Assembly (NCBI GenBank): GCA_025352865.1
Contig: JANXSB010000488.1
Span: forward strand, 1-6,587
Length of the DNA: 6,587 nucleotides
Source of the DNA: Chthoniobacter sp.
Lineage (GTDB): Bacteria; Verrucomicrobiota; Verrucomicrobiia; Chthoniobacterales; Chthoniobacteraceae
Direction of reading: 5' to 3'
Shown: in pieces, positions 1 to 6,587 of the stretch
Layout: the number at the start of each line of letters is the position of its first letter
How positions within the stretch are numbered: the first letter of the stretch is position 1
Program-made: the position numbers and the translations under genes
Notes under the pieces: model-generated
The model's database searches: none
Seen by the model: the letters and a program-made list of their open reading frames with translations, nothing else
Told to the model about the DNA's origin: nothing

Positions 1-93
1 TCCACCCTCCCGCAGACATTCCGAAAGCGGTGTCGCCGCTCGCGGACTCGCTTTGCCACCGCACTCCAAAACGCTGGCGCGGCGTGGCGAGTT
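1..93. repeat. Non-coding segment with nested palindromes, probable dispersed intergenic repeat
   Basis: No convincing gene lies here. Two overlapping inverted repeats are visible. AAAGCG at 24-29 pairs with CGCTTT at 49-54, and AGCGG at 26-30 pairs with CCGCT at 36-40, so the two hairpins are mutually exclusive. Read on the minus strand, the segment follows the stop of the ABC ATPase gene and resembles the GC-rich palindromic intergenic elements common in verrucomicrobial genomes. That resemblance is from memory, not from a search. Only one copy is in the window, so its repeat status is inferred. Neither hairpin is followed by a clear T-run, so it is not a textbook terminator. It could still serve as a 3'-end or mRNA-stabilising structure for the upstream gene. 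Confidence 0.4.
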
Positions 94-1167
94 TTACTCC
101 CCGCGCACGACCACGAGGTCGCTGGGATGCAGGCTGCACCACACTTTTTCGCCTTTGTGAAACGTCTCCTGCGTGGCGCTTTCATTGGCGACGACGGCGG
201 TGAGTTCCAGGCCGCCGACGGTCTTGAGTGAGAGCTCATCAATCGCGCCTTTGAAAAGTTCCTCATCCACCTCGGCCTCGAAGACATTGTCACCGACGGG
301 CTTGGTTTTTTGCAGATGGATTTTCTCCGGGCGGATCGAGACGAGCAGGTTCGTCACGCCGGCGAGGCGGCTGTCGCTGGGCACGAGCACCGCCACATCC
401 GAGGTCAGGCGCAGGCGGGTGAAGTGGCCTTCGTTCGCGACGACGCTCGCTTCGAGAATGTTCGCCTGGCCGATGAAATTCGCGACGAAAGTGGTCTGCG
501 GCGCGTGGTAGATTTCGGTGGATTCGCCGAGCTGCTCGATGCGGCCTTTGTTCACCACGGCGATGCGGTCGCTCATCGTGAGCGCCTCCTCCTGGTCGTG
601 CGTGACGAAGACGAAAGTGATGCCGAGTTTTTTTTGCAGCCGCTTCAGCTCGACCTGCATGGCGTGGCGCAGTTTGGCATCGAGCGCGGAGAGCGGTTCG
701 TCGAGCAGCAGCACCTTGGGCTGGCAGACGATGGCCCGCGCGAGGGCCACGCGCTGGCGCTGCCCGCCGGAGAGCTGGCCGGGTTTGCGCGCCTCCATTC
801 CACCGAGCGCCATGAGTTCCACGACGGCTTTCACGCGCTCGGCGATTTCCGGCTTCGCGACCTTCTGCATGCGCAGGCCAAAGCTGATGTTTTCCTCGAC
901 GGTGAGATGCGGAAAGAGTGCGTAGCTTTGAAAGACTTGGTTCACGTTGCGGCGGTACGGCGGCTGGTGCGTGACGTCCGCGCCGTCGAGCCAGACGGTG
1001 CCTTCGGTTGGCGTTTCAAAGCCGGAGATCATCCGCAGGATTGTGGTTTTGCCGCAGCCGCTCGGCCCGAGGAGGGTGAGAAACTCGCCCGCCTGAATGG
1101 TGAGATTGATGTCGGTGACGGCGGTGAAGCCGCCGAAGCGTTTCGTGACGTTGCGAAGTTCGACCAT
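94..1167 (-). CDS. potA: ABC transporter ATP-binding protein, PotA-like (spermidine/putrescine family)
   Basis: This 357-residue protein is the cytoplasmic ATPase that would power a membrane importer, by family probably for polyamines. All nucleotide-binding motifs are intact: Walker A GPSGCGKT (34-41), Q-loop Q80, signature LSGGQ (132-136), Walker B LLLDEP (153-158, catalytic E157), D-loop SALD (160-163) and switch H190. Residues from about 240 to 353 form a TOBE-type regulatory domain with SIRPEKIHL (277-285), as in PotA. The length is close to the family norm (about 350-380). The ATG at 1167 is preferred because MVELRNVTKRF is the usual N-terminus. A TTG at 1188 would add only seven atypical residues. 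No Shine-Dalgarno sequence precedes either start. No permease or binding-protein gene lies in the window, and 93 non-coding bases follow the stop, so partners, if adjacent, lie outside. Related importers of iron, sulfate or sugars share this fold, so the substrate is inferred. Confidence 0.92.
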   Translation of the reverse strand: MVELRNVTKRFGGFTAVTDINLTIQAGEFLTLLGPSGCGKTTILRMISGFETPTEGTVWLDGADVTHQPPYRRNVNQVFQSYALFPHLTVEENISFGLRMQKVAKPEIAERVKAVVELMALGGMEARKPGQLSGGQRQRVALARAIVCQPKVLLLDEPLSALDAKLRHAMQVELKRLQKKLGITFVFVTHDQEEALTMSDRIAVVNKGRIEQLGESTEIYHAPQTTFVANFIGQANILEASVVANEGHFTRLRLTSDVAVLVPSDSRLAGVTNLLVSIRPEKIHLQKTKPVGDNVFEAEVDEELFKGAIDELSLKTVGGLELTAVVANESATQETFHKGEKVWCSLHPSDLVVVRGE

Positions 1168-1344
1168 GAGGCGGGCGCACTGAAACAACCGCGTTGCAGC
1201 GCGGCAAGCGGGAAGCAGGCGTGTCCAAGATTTCCTTTGGCCGCGGGAGTGCGGTCTGTCTAAGTTTCCGGCCCCTGCCGCGATGGTGAAAATCTTCCGC
1301 CGTCGCCAGCACCACCACTCGCAGCCTCAGCCCGCACTTTTCCC
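1168..1344. promoter_or_regulatory. Divergent intergenic spacer, presumed promoters for both flanking genes
   Basis: These 177 bases separate the divergently transcribed ABC ATPase gene (minus) and the large exported-protein gene (plus). Promoters for both should lie here or just outside. I see no convincing -35/-10 pair on either strand. TTGGAC on the minus strand (1228-1223) has no AT-rich partner at the right distance, and GTCTAA at 1258-1263 lacks a good -35. No operator-like inverted repeat and no riboswitch stands out. Neither gene has a purine-rich ribosome binding site next to its ATG. The call rests on gene arrangement alone. Confidence 0.35.
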
Positions 1345-4300
1345 ATGATGAAACGCATCCTCACTACTGTTGCCTTTTCCCTCGCCGCCGGGCTCGCGCT
1401 GCACGCCGAAGCGCCCGCGAAAGTGGAGCTGAAAAAGGACGGACACATCGCCATCGTCGGCAATGCGCTCGCCGACCGGATGCTGCACGACGGGACGCTC
1501 GAAGCCTTCATCCACAAGGCGCATCCGCAGGATGACATCTCGATCCGCAATCTCGGTTTCGCGGCGGATGAAATCACCTCGCACATGCGCTCGGATGCGG
1601 TGCCGACGACGGACACATTTCTGGAGATGGCAAAGGCCGATGTGGTGCTGGCGTTCTGGGGGTTCAATGAGTCATTTAAGGGCTACGAGGGCTTGGAGAA
1701 ATTCAAGGCGGACCTGGACAAGTACCTCAAGGACATGAAGGCGAAAAACTACAGCGGCAACGGCGCGCCGCAGCTCGTGCTTTTCTCGCCCATCGCGCAG
1801 GAGAAAATGCCCGACCCGAATTTTCCCGACCCGACGGCGAACAACACGAATCTGCAAAACTACGCGGCGGCGATGGCCGAGGTGGCGAAGACGAATGACG
1901 TGCAGTTTGTCGATCTCTTCACCGCGTCGCAGCAGCTCTACAAAAGCGCGAAGCAGCCGCTCACGCACAACGGCATCCACCTCACGGTCGCGGGCTATCA
2001 GGCGCTCGCGCCCGTCATTTACCAGGCCGTTTTTGCCGCTCAGCCGCCGGCTGCGGATGCTGTGCTGGAGAAGATTCGCGCGGCGGTGCAGGTGAAAAAC
2101 GAAATGTGGCTGAGCCGCTATCGGACGGTGGATCAGTACAACATTTTCGGCGGACGCTCGACGATCGGCTACGTGTCCGGCAAAGACGCCGATGGCAAGG
2201 ACGGCCCGAAGGTGGACAACCGCGCGGTGCTGTTCCCTGAGCTGAAAGTGCGCGACGTGATGACAGAGAATCGCGAGAAGCGCGTGTGGGCGCTGGCGAA
2301 AGGCGGCGACCTGAAGATCGACGACTCGAACGCGCCGGAGGTGCCGAAGATCAAGTCGAACAAGGCGGGCACGAATCCTGACGGCACGTACACTTTTCTC
2401 GACGCCGAGGAAGCGATCAAACACATGACCGTGCCGAAGGGTGTGAAGGTCGAGTTGGTGGCGAGCGAGAAGCAGTTTCCCGAGCTGGTGAGCCCCGTGC
2501 AGATGGCGTGGGACACGAGAGGCCGGCTGTGGATTTCTGCGTGGAAAAACTACCCGGAGCGCACGCCGTGGAGCAAGGAAGGCGACAAGCTGCTCGTCTT
2601 TGACATCGGCCCGAACGGCAAGGCGACGAAATGCACGACCTTCCTCGACGGGCTGAATTGCCCGACAGGTTTTCAGTTTTTCAAGGACGGCGTGCTCGTC
2701 ATGGAGTCGCCGGATTTGTGGTTTGTGCGTGACACGAATGGCGACGGAAAAGGCGATGCGAAAGAGCGCATCCTCGACGGGCTCGACGCGGCGGATTCGC
2801 ACCACGAAACGAACTCGATGGCGATCGAACCCGGCGGCGCGATCTATTTGAGCGACGGAATTTTTCACCGCACGCAGGTCGAGACGGCGTGGGGGCCGGT
2901 GCGGAATCAGAACGGCTGCATCTACCGTTGGGAGCCGCGCACGGGAAAATTCGAGCGCTACATCGCGCACGGTTTTGCGAATCCGCACGGGAAGGTTTTC
3001 GACTACTGGGGCAACGACATCATGACCGACGCGACCGGCAACGATAACTATTTCGGCCCGGCTTTCAGCGGACACACCGATGGAACGCATCCCGGCATGA
3101 ACAAATTCTGGAACCGCCCTTCGCGCCCGTGCCCCGGCACAGCCTTTCTCTCGAGCCGCGCGTGGCCGGATGAATTCCGCGACAATTTTCTCAACTGCAA
3201 CGTCATCAGCGTGCAGGGCATTTTTCGCGCGAAGGTGACGGAGGACGGCTCGGGGCTGAAAGGCGAGACGCTGGAAAATCTCATCTCGTCCGACGATCCG
3301 AATTTCCGCCCGTCGGGCATCAGCGTCGCGCCGGACGGCTCGCTCTATTTCATGGACTGGCACAAGCCGCTCATCGGCCACCTCCAGCATCATCTGCGCG
3401 ACCCGAACCGCGAGATGGATCACGGCCGCATCTACCGTCTGACCTTCGAGGGAATGCCGCTGCTCAAGCCCGCGAAGATCGACGGCGAGCCGGTCGAGAA
3501 GCTGCTCGAACTTTTGAAAGAGCCGGAAAACAACGTGCGCGAGCGAGCGAAGATCGAGCTGGGCAAACACGACACCGCGCAGGTCATGGCGGCGCTGGAC
3601 AAATGGCTCGCCAGTCTGAACAAGGGCGAGCCCGCCTACGAGCACCACGTCCTCGAAGGGCTGTGGGTGAAGCAGTATCACAACGTCGTCGATCCCACGC
3701 TGCTCCGGCGCGTGCTGCAATCGCCCGACCCCCGCGCCCGCGCGCAAGCCGCCCGCGTGCTTTGCTACTGGCGCGACCGCGTGTCGGAGGCGCTCGCGCT
3801 TTTCAAAACGGCCGCGGCCGACGAACACCCGCGCGTCCGTCTCGAAGCGGTGCGCGCCGCGAGTTTCTTTAATGGCAAGGACGTGCCGGCGGCCATCGAC
3901 GTGGCCTACACCATCCTCAAGCACCCGACCGACTACTACCTCGACTACACGCTCAAGGAGACGCTCAAGCAGCTCAACACCCTGAGCAAGGAAACCGTCA
4001 TGCCGAGCGATCCCGCGCTCGCCGCCGTGCTGCTCGAGAAAATGTCCGACGCCGACCTCGCGAAGGCTCCCTCCAGCGAGCCCGTGCTCATGGCCCGCCT
4101 CGATCGCAAGGGCAGCGACCCCGTGACGCGCGACAAGGCGCTCGGCGAACTCGCCGCGCTGCACAAAACCGACCGCGTGACCGAACTGCTCGCCGCCCTC
4201 CAGCGGCTCGACGCGAAGGGCGGGCCGGCCGCCGATGAACTCGGCAAGCTCCTCGGCGGCATGGACGCGAAAGCGCTCGCGCCCTCCCGCGCCGCAATCG

Positions 4301-5259
4301 TGATGCTCGCCACCAAAGCCGCGCAGGACGGCGTGCGCCGTGCCGCATGGACCGCTCTCACCGTGGCCGACGCGAACCCGCAGGCGACTTGGACCGCTGC
4401 GAGCCCCGACGCCGCGCGCGAGGCGCTGCTCGGCTCGCTGGCGAATCTCCCCGACCCGATGCTGCGCGCGAAATTCCAGCCCGTGCTCGTCGCCACGCTC
4501 GGCGATGCGAAGACGACTGCCGGTGTTCGTGGTGCCGCGCTCCGCGCCCTGCCGCTCATGGGCGCGGACAATGCGAAGGCGAACTTCCTCACGCTCGCCG
4601 CGCACATCCAGCGCGGACTCGAGCGCGGCCCGGCCACGCGCGCCATCACCCAGCTTCCGCACGATGCGTGGGACAAGACGCAGGCCGCGCCGCTCGCCGC
4701 GAGCATCCTCGCGTGGGCCAAAGGCGTGCCCGCCGACAAACGCATCGCGCAGGAGTTCATCGAGGCCGTGCAGTTTGGCACCGAGATGGCCGCCCTGCTC
4801 CCCGAGGCCGACGCCACGCGCATCCGCAAGGAACTCCGCAGTCTCGGCGTGAGCGTCTTCGTGGTGAAAACCGTCCGCGAGCAAATGCGCTACGACAACA
4901 CCCACATCGTCACCGAGGCCGGCAAGCCGTTCGAGATCATCTTCGAAAACCTAGATGCGATGCCGCACAACCTCGTCATCGTGAAACCCGGCACGCGCCA
5001 GAAAATCGCCGAAGCCGTGCAGACCGCCAAGCCCGACAAACTCGACAAACAGGGCCGCGCCTACGTTCCCGAAAAGGACAGCGACGTCCTCGCTGCCACC
5101 AAACTCGTCGAACCGGGGCAGAAGGAGACGATCAAGATCACCGCGCCCCCCGAGCCCGGCGAATACGAGTACGTCTGCACCTTCCCCGGCCACTGGCAGA
5201 TCATGTGGGGCAAACTCTCCGTCGTGAAAGACGCGGACGCCTCCGTGCCGGTGAAGTAG
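1345..5259 (+). CDS. Exported PVC-type dehydrogenase-like protein: SGNH-like, beta-propeller, HEAT-like and azurin-like copper domains
   Basis: This 1304-residue protein begins with a signal peptide (MKR, then a hydrophobic stretch, cleavage likely after A21 or A23), so it acts outside the cytoplasm. Residues about 34-235 look like an SGNH/GDSL hydrolase domain, but the nucleophile position is altered (G39-N40-A41 for GDS) and DxxH reads N209-G-I-H212. Residues about 236-360 form a linker seen in such fusions. Residues about 362-702 match the Piru_Ver membrane-bound dehydrogenase propeller, with a Ca-binding-type loop DTNGDGKGD (463-471), NPHGKVFDYWGN (546-557) and DWHKPLIGHLQHHLRDPNRE (671-690). 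Residues about 715-1165 are Ala-rich helices, HEAT-like at first. Residues about 1168-1296 form an azurin-like cupredoxin, with probable copper ligands H1208, C1278, H1283 and M1287 in CTFPGHWQIM. No CXXCH haem motif occurs. The likely role is periplasmic oxidation of an unknown substrate with electron transfer to copper; this is inferred from domains. ATG 1348 is an equally possible start. Confidence 0.93.
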   Translation: MMKRILTTVAFSLAAGLALHAEAPAKVELKKDGHIAIVGNALADRMLHDGTLEAFIHKAHPQDDISIRNLGFAADEITSHMRSDAVPTTDTFLEMAKADVVLAFWGFNESFKGYEGLEKFKADLDKYLKDMKAKNYSGNGAPQLVLFSPIAQEKMPDPNFPDPTANNTNLQNYAAAMAEVAKTNDVQFVDLFTASQQLYKSAKQPLTHNGIHLTVAGYQALAPVIYQAVFAAQPPAADAVLEKIRAAVQVKNEMWLSRYRTVDQYNIFGGRSTIGYVSGKDADGKDGPKVDNRAVLFPELKVRDVMTENREKRVWALAKGGDLKIDDSNAPEVPKIKSNKAGTNPDGTYTFLDAEEAIKHMTVPKGVKVELVASEKQFPELVSPVQMAWDTRGRLWISAWKNYPERTPWSKEGDKLLVFDIGPNGKATKCTTFLDGLNCPTGFQFFKDGVLVMESPDLWFVRDTNGDGKGDAKERILDGLDAADSHHETNSMAIEPGGAIYLSDGIFHRTQVETAWGPVRNQNGCIYRWEPRTGKFERYIAHGFANPHGKVFDYWGNDIMTDATGNDNYFGPAFSGHTDGTHPGMNKFWNRPSRPCPGTAFLSSRAWPDEFRDNFLNCNVISVQGIFRAKVTEDGSGLKGETLENLISSDDPNFRPSGISVAPDGSLYFMDWHKPLIGHLQHHLRDPNREMDHGRIYRLTFEGMPLLKPAKIDGEPVEKLLELLKEPENNVRERAKIELGKHDTAQVMAALDKWLASLNKGEPAYEHHVLEGLWVKQYHNVVDPTLLRRVLQSPDPRARAQAARVLCYWRDRVSEALALFKTAAADEHPRVRLEAVRAASFFNGKDVPAAIDVAYTILKHPTDYYLDYTLKETLKQLNTLSKETVMPSDPALAAVLLEKMSDADLAKAPSSEPVLMARLDRKGSDPVTRDKALGELAALHKTDRVTELLAALQRLDAKGGPAADELGKLLGGMDAKALAPSRAAIVMLATKAAQDGVRRAAWTALTVADANPQATWTAASPDAAREALLGSLANLPDPMLRAKFQPVLVATLGDAKTTAGVRGAALRALPLMGADNAKANFLTLAAHIQRGLERGPATRAITQLPHDAWDKTQAAPLAASILAWAKGVPADKRIAQEFIEAVQFGTEMAALLPEADATRIRKELRSLGVSVFVVKTVREQMRYDNTHIVTEAGKPFEIIFENLDAMPHNLVIVKPGTRQKIAEAVQTAKPDKLDKQGRAYVPEKDSDVLAATKLVEPGQKETIKITAPPEPGEYEYVCTFPGHWQIMWGKLSVVKDADASVPVK

Positions 5260-5260
5260 C

Positions 5261-5288
5261 GGCGGCGTTCCGCCTTCGCGAACTTTTC
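5261..5288 (+). terminator. Hairpin just after the large gene, possible weak terminator
   Basis: GGCGG (5261-5265) and CCGCC (5270-5274) form a 5-bp GC stem with a CGTT loop, starting two bases after the TAG stop. A second small palindrome, TTCGCGAA (5275-5282), follows at once, then CTTTT (5283-5287). The stem is short and the T-run is separated from it, so termination here is only possible, not shown. The hairpin could equally belong to a dispersed intergenic repeat. Confidence 0.3.
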
Positions 5289-5318
5289 GAGCCGTCGCAT
5301 CGGATCGTGGGCTCAATC

Positions 5319-5410
5319 AAAGTGGAGAGCCGCGGGAAGTTCGTCGTCGCAGAATGCGGCGACCAGCGTGCCAAAGGCACGCGCTACCCAGACCTCCGAC
5401 GCGCTTTTTT
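5319..5410. repeat. Palindrome-containing intergenic segment, possible dispersed repeat or terminator
   Basis: The 200-base gap from 5260 to 5459 holds no gene that I can support. Its clearest element is a perfect hairpin: GCGTGCC (5366-5372), loop AAA, GGCACGC (5376-5382). A T6 run lies at 5405-5410, 22 bases downstream, with a short GCGC/GCGC pairing (5381-5384 with 5401-5404) directly before it. The hairpin and T-run together might end transcription of the upstream gene. The wider segment reads open in several frames on both strands without protein-like composition, as GC-rich verrucomicrobial intergenic repeats do. The boundaries are approximate, and the repeat status is inferred from a single copy. 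Confidence 0.35.
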
Positions 5411-5459
5411 CGACCGCGATCTTGCGCCTGCTTCGCGGCTCGCCATTCTCTCGCGTCCC

Positions 5460-6587
5460 ATGTCCGGCTTCCGACTTTTCGACCTCAATCCCGAGCAGGA
5501 ACGTGCGGTGCGCACGACCGAGGGGCCGCTGCTCATCCTCGCCGGCGCGGGCACGGGAAAGACCCGGGTCATCACGGCGCGCGTGGCGTTTCTCATCGCG
5601 CAGGGAGTCGATCCGTTGCACATCCTCGCGGTCACTTTTACGAACAAGGCGGCGACGGAAATGCGGGAGCGGCTGGCGAAACTGATCGCGCCGGAGCAGG
5701 CGAAGCTGGTGACGATGTCCACTTTTCACGCGTTGTGCATGCGGGTGCTGCGGCAGGACATCGGGTGGCTCGGATATAAGCGGAATTTTTCCATCTACGA
5801 TGAGGGCGACCAGATGGGGCTGATCAAAAAGATCATCACACGCACGGCGGCGAAGGACGAAAAGCTGGACGCGCAGGTGGCGAAAAACCTCATCAGCAAA
5901 GCGAAGAACAACGGGTGGCGCGAGTCGTCGCCGGGCGATGAGCAGTCGCTGGCCGGGGCGGTTTTCGCGCGCTATCAGGCGGAGCTGAAGACACTGAACG
6001 CGGTGGATTTCGACGACCTGCTGCTGCTCACGGTGAAGCTGCTGGAGGAGCACGCCGACGTGCGGGAGCGGTGGCACCGGCGGTTCCGGTATTTGATGGT
6101 GGATGAGTTTCAGGACACGAACCGGCTGCAGCTCGATCTCGTGTCGCTGCTCGCGAAGCCGCTTGAAATCAGGAACGGCGAGCCGCCGAATGTCGCGGTG
6201 GTGGGCGATGACGACCAGTCGATCTACGGCTGGCGTGGGGCGGAGGTGAGCAACATTCTGGAGTTCGAGGCGCACTTTCCAAATCCCGTGGTGGTGAAGC
6301 TGGAGCAGAATTATCGCTCGACGAACGCGATCCTCGGCACGGCGAACGGGCTGATTAAGAACAACCCGCGGCGGCGTCCGAAGCAGCTCTGGAGCGCGCA
6401 GGAGGGCGGGTCGAAAGTGCGCATCCTCGGCATGAGCGATGACCGGCAGGAGGCGGAGTTCATCGCGACGGAAATCTCGCAGCGGCTCGTGAACGAGGGG
6501 CTGAAGCACGAGGATTTCGCGATCCTTTTCCGCATGAATGCGCAATCGCGGCGGCTCGAAACGAATCTGCGGCAGCTCAAGATTCCG
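5460..6587 (+). CDS. UvrD/PcrA/Rep-family ATP-dependent DNA helicase, N-terminal part (3' end outside window)
   Basis: The frame starts at ATG 5460 and runs without a stop for 376 codons to the last base. It encodes the first half of a superfamily 1A 3'-5' DNA helicase, usually 650-750 residues long, which unwinds DNA in repair and in rescuing stalled replication forks. The motifs are in order: Q-motif LNPEQ (9-13), Walker A AGAGTGKT (28-35), motif Ia VTFTNKAATEM (58-68), motif Ib TFHAL (88-92), motif II VDEFQDTN (214-221), motif III VVGDDDQSIYGWRGA (247-261) and motif IV LEQNYRST (281-288). Motifs V and VI lie beyond the window. Family N-termini place the Q-motif about ten residues in, which supports this start, although the frame is open upstream without a stop and has GTGs at 5307 and 5322. 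No Shine-Dalgarno sequence is visible. UvrD, PcrA and Rep cannot be separated from this half. Confidence 0.95.
   Translation, partial: MSGFRLFDLNPEQERAVRTTEGPLLILAGAGTGKTRVITARVAFLIAQGVDPLHILAVTFTNKAATEMRERLAKLIAPEQAKLVTMSTFHALCMRVLRQDIGWLGYKRNFSIYDEGDQMGLIKKIITRTAAKDEKLDAQVAKNLISKAKNNGWRESSPGDEQSLAGAVFARYQAELKTLNAVDFDDLLLLTVKLLEEHADVRERWHRRFRYLMVDEFQDTNRLQLDLVSLLAKPLEIRNGEPPNVAVVGDDDQSIYGWRGAEVSNILEFEAHFPNPVVVKLEQNYRSTNAILGTANGLIKNNPRRRPKQLWSAQEGGSKVRILGMSDDRQEAEFIATEISQRLVNEGLKHEDFAILFRMNAQSRRLETNLRQLKIP

Noticed and set aside
66..96. Imperfect AAAA..TTTT stem after the ABC ATPase stop as an intrinsic terminator (minus strand)
   Set aside because: The stem needs a bulge, the loop is long and the T-run is only four bases, so pairing is too weak to call.
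1168..1188. Upstream TTG start adding seven residues to the ABC ATPase
   Set aside because: The added residues do not match family N-termini, no ribosome binding site supports it, and the ATG at 1167 begins the usual MVELRNVTKRF.
310..1263. Plus-strand open frame of 317 codons opposite the ABC ATPase
   Set aside because: The minus strand encodes a complete ATPase with all motifs. The plus-strand product is a compositional shadow with no recognisable feature.
1223..1263. Promoter-like TTGGAC (minus, 1228-1223) and GTCTAA (plus, 1258-1263)
   Set aside because: Neither has a matching second hexamer at about 17 bases, and promoter consensus in this lineage is uncertain.
3945..4829. Second minus-strand frame (294 codons) within the large gene
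   Set aside because: Ser/Ala/Arg-rich low-complexity product antisense to the helical-repeat region, with no motif.
1672..4905. Minus-strand open frame of 1077 codons opposite the large gene
   Set aside because: The plus-strand frame has a signal peptide, recognisable domains and a copper site. The antisense frame is rich in Arg, His and Val with no motif, as expected from a GC-rich third-position shadow.
5313..6545. Minus-strand open frame of 410 codons opposite the helicase
   Set aside because: The plus strand carries helicase motifs I to IV in one frame from 5460 to the window end. The antisense product is Arg/Leu/His-rich and has no domain, and it also crosses the palindromic intergenic segment.
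1..6587. CRISPR array, tRNA, rRNA, transposase or prophage features
   Set aside because: No regularly spaced direct repeats, cloverleaf, rRNA-like segment or mobile-element protein motif was seen on either strand.

Overview
The window comes from a GC-rich bacterium. It is most likely a member of the PVC superphylum, and Verrucomicrobiota is the best guess. The main evidence is the 1304-residue exported protein. Its central beta-propeller followed by helical repeats is the 'PVC-type membrane-bound dehydrogenase' architecture (Piru_Ver type), which is greatly expanded in Planctomycetes and Verrucomicrobia. The intergenic DNA also contains short GC-rich palindromes. No rRNA, tRNA, CRISPR array, transposase or phage gene was seen.

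Layout. Bases 1-93 are non-coding and contain a palindrome-rich, repeat-like segment. Bases 94-1167 (minus strand) encode a PotA-type ABC transporter ATPase with every catalytic motif intact. Bases 1168-1344 are the spacer between this gene and the divergent large gene. Bases 1345-5259 (plus strand) encode a secreted multidomain protein. In order it has a signal peptide, an SGNH-like domain with altered catalytic residues, a linker, a beta-propeller with a Ca-binding-type loop, helical HEAT-like repeats, and a C-terminal azurin-like blue-copper domain. Bases 5260-5459 are intergenic and hold two hairpins. From 5460 to the window's edge (plus strand) runs the N-terminal part of a UvrD/PcrA/Rep-type DNA helicase, open at its 3' end.

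How the genes relate. The three genes do not form one operon and share no obvious pathway: polyamine (or similar solute) import, periplasmic oxidation of an unknown substrate, and DNA repair or replication. The most interesting object is the large protein. Most relatives that I know of end in a c-type haem (CXXCH) domain. This one has no CXXCH and instead carries an azurin-type copper site, which suggests that a copper module replaced the haem as built-in electron acceptor. The third codon position also shifts from G-ending towards C-ending around base 3600 in this gene, roughly at the propeller/helical-repeat transition.
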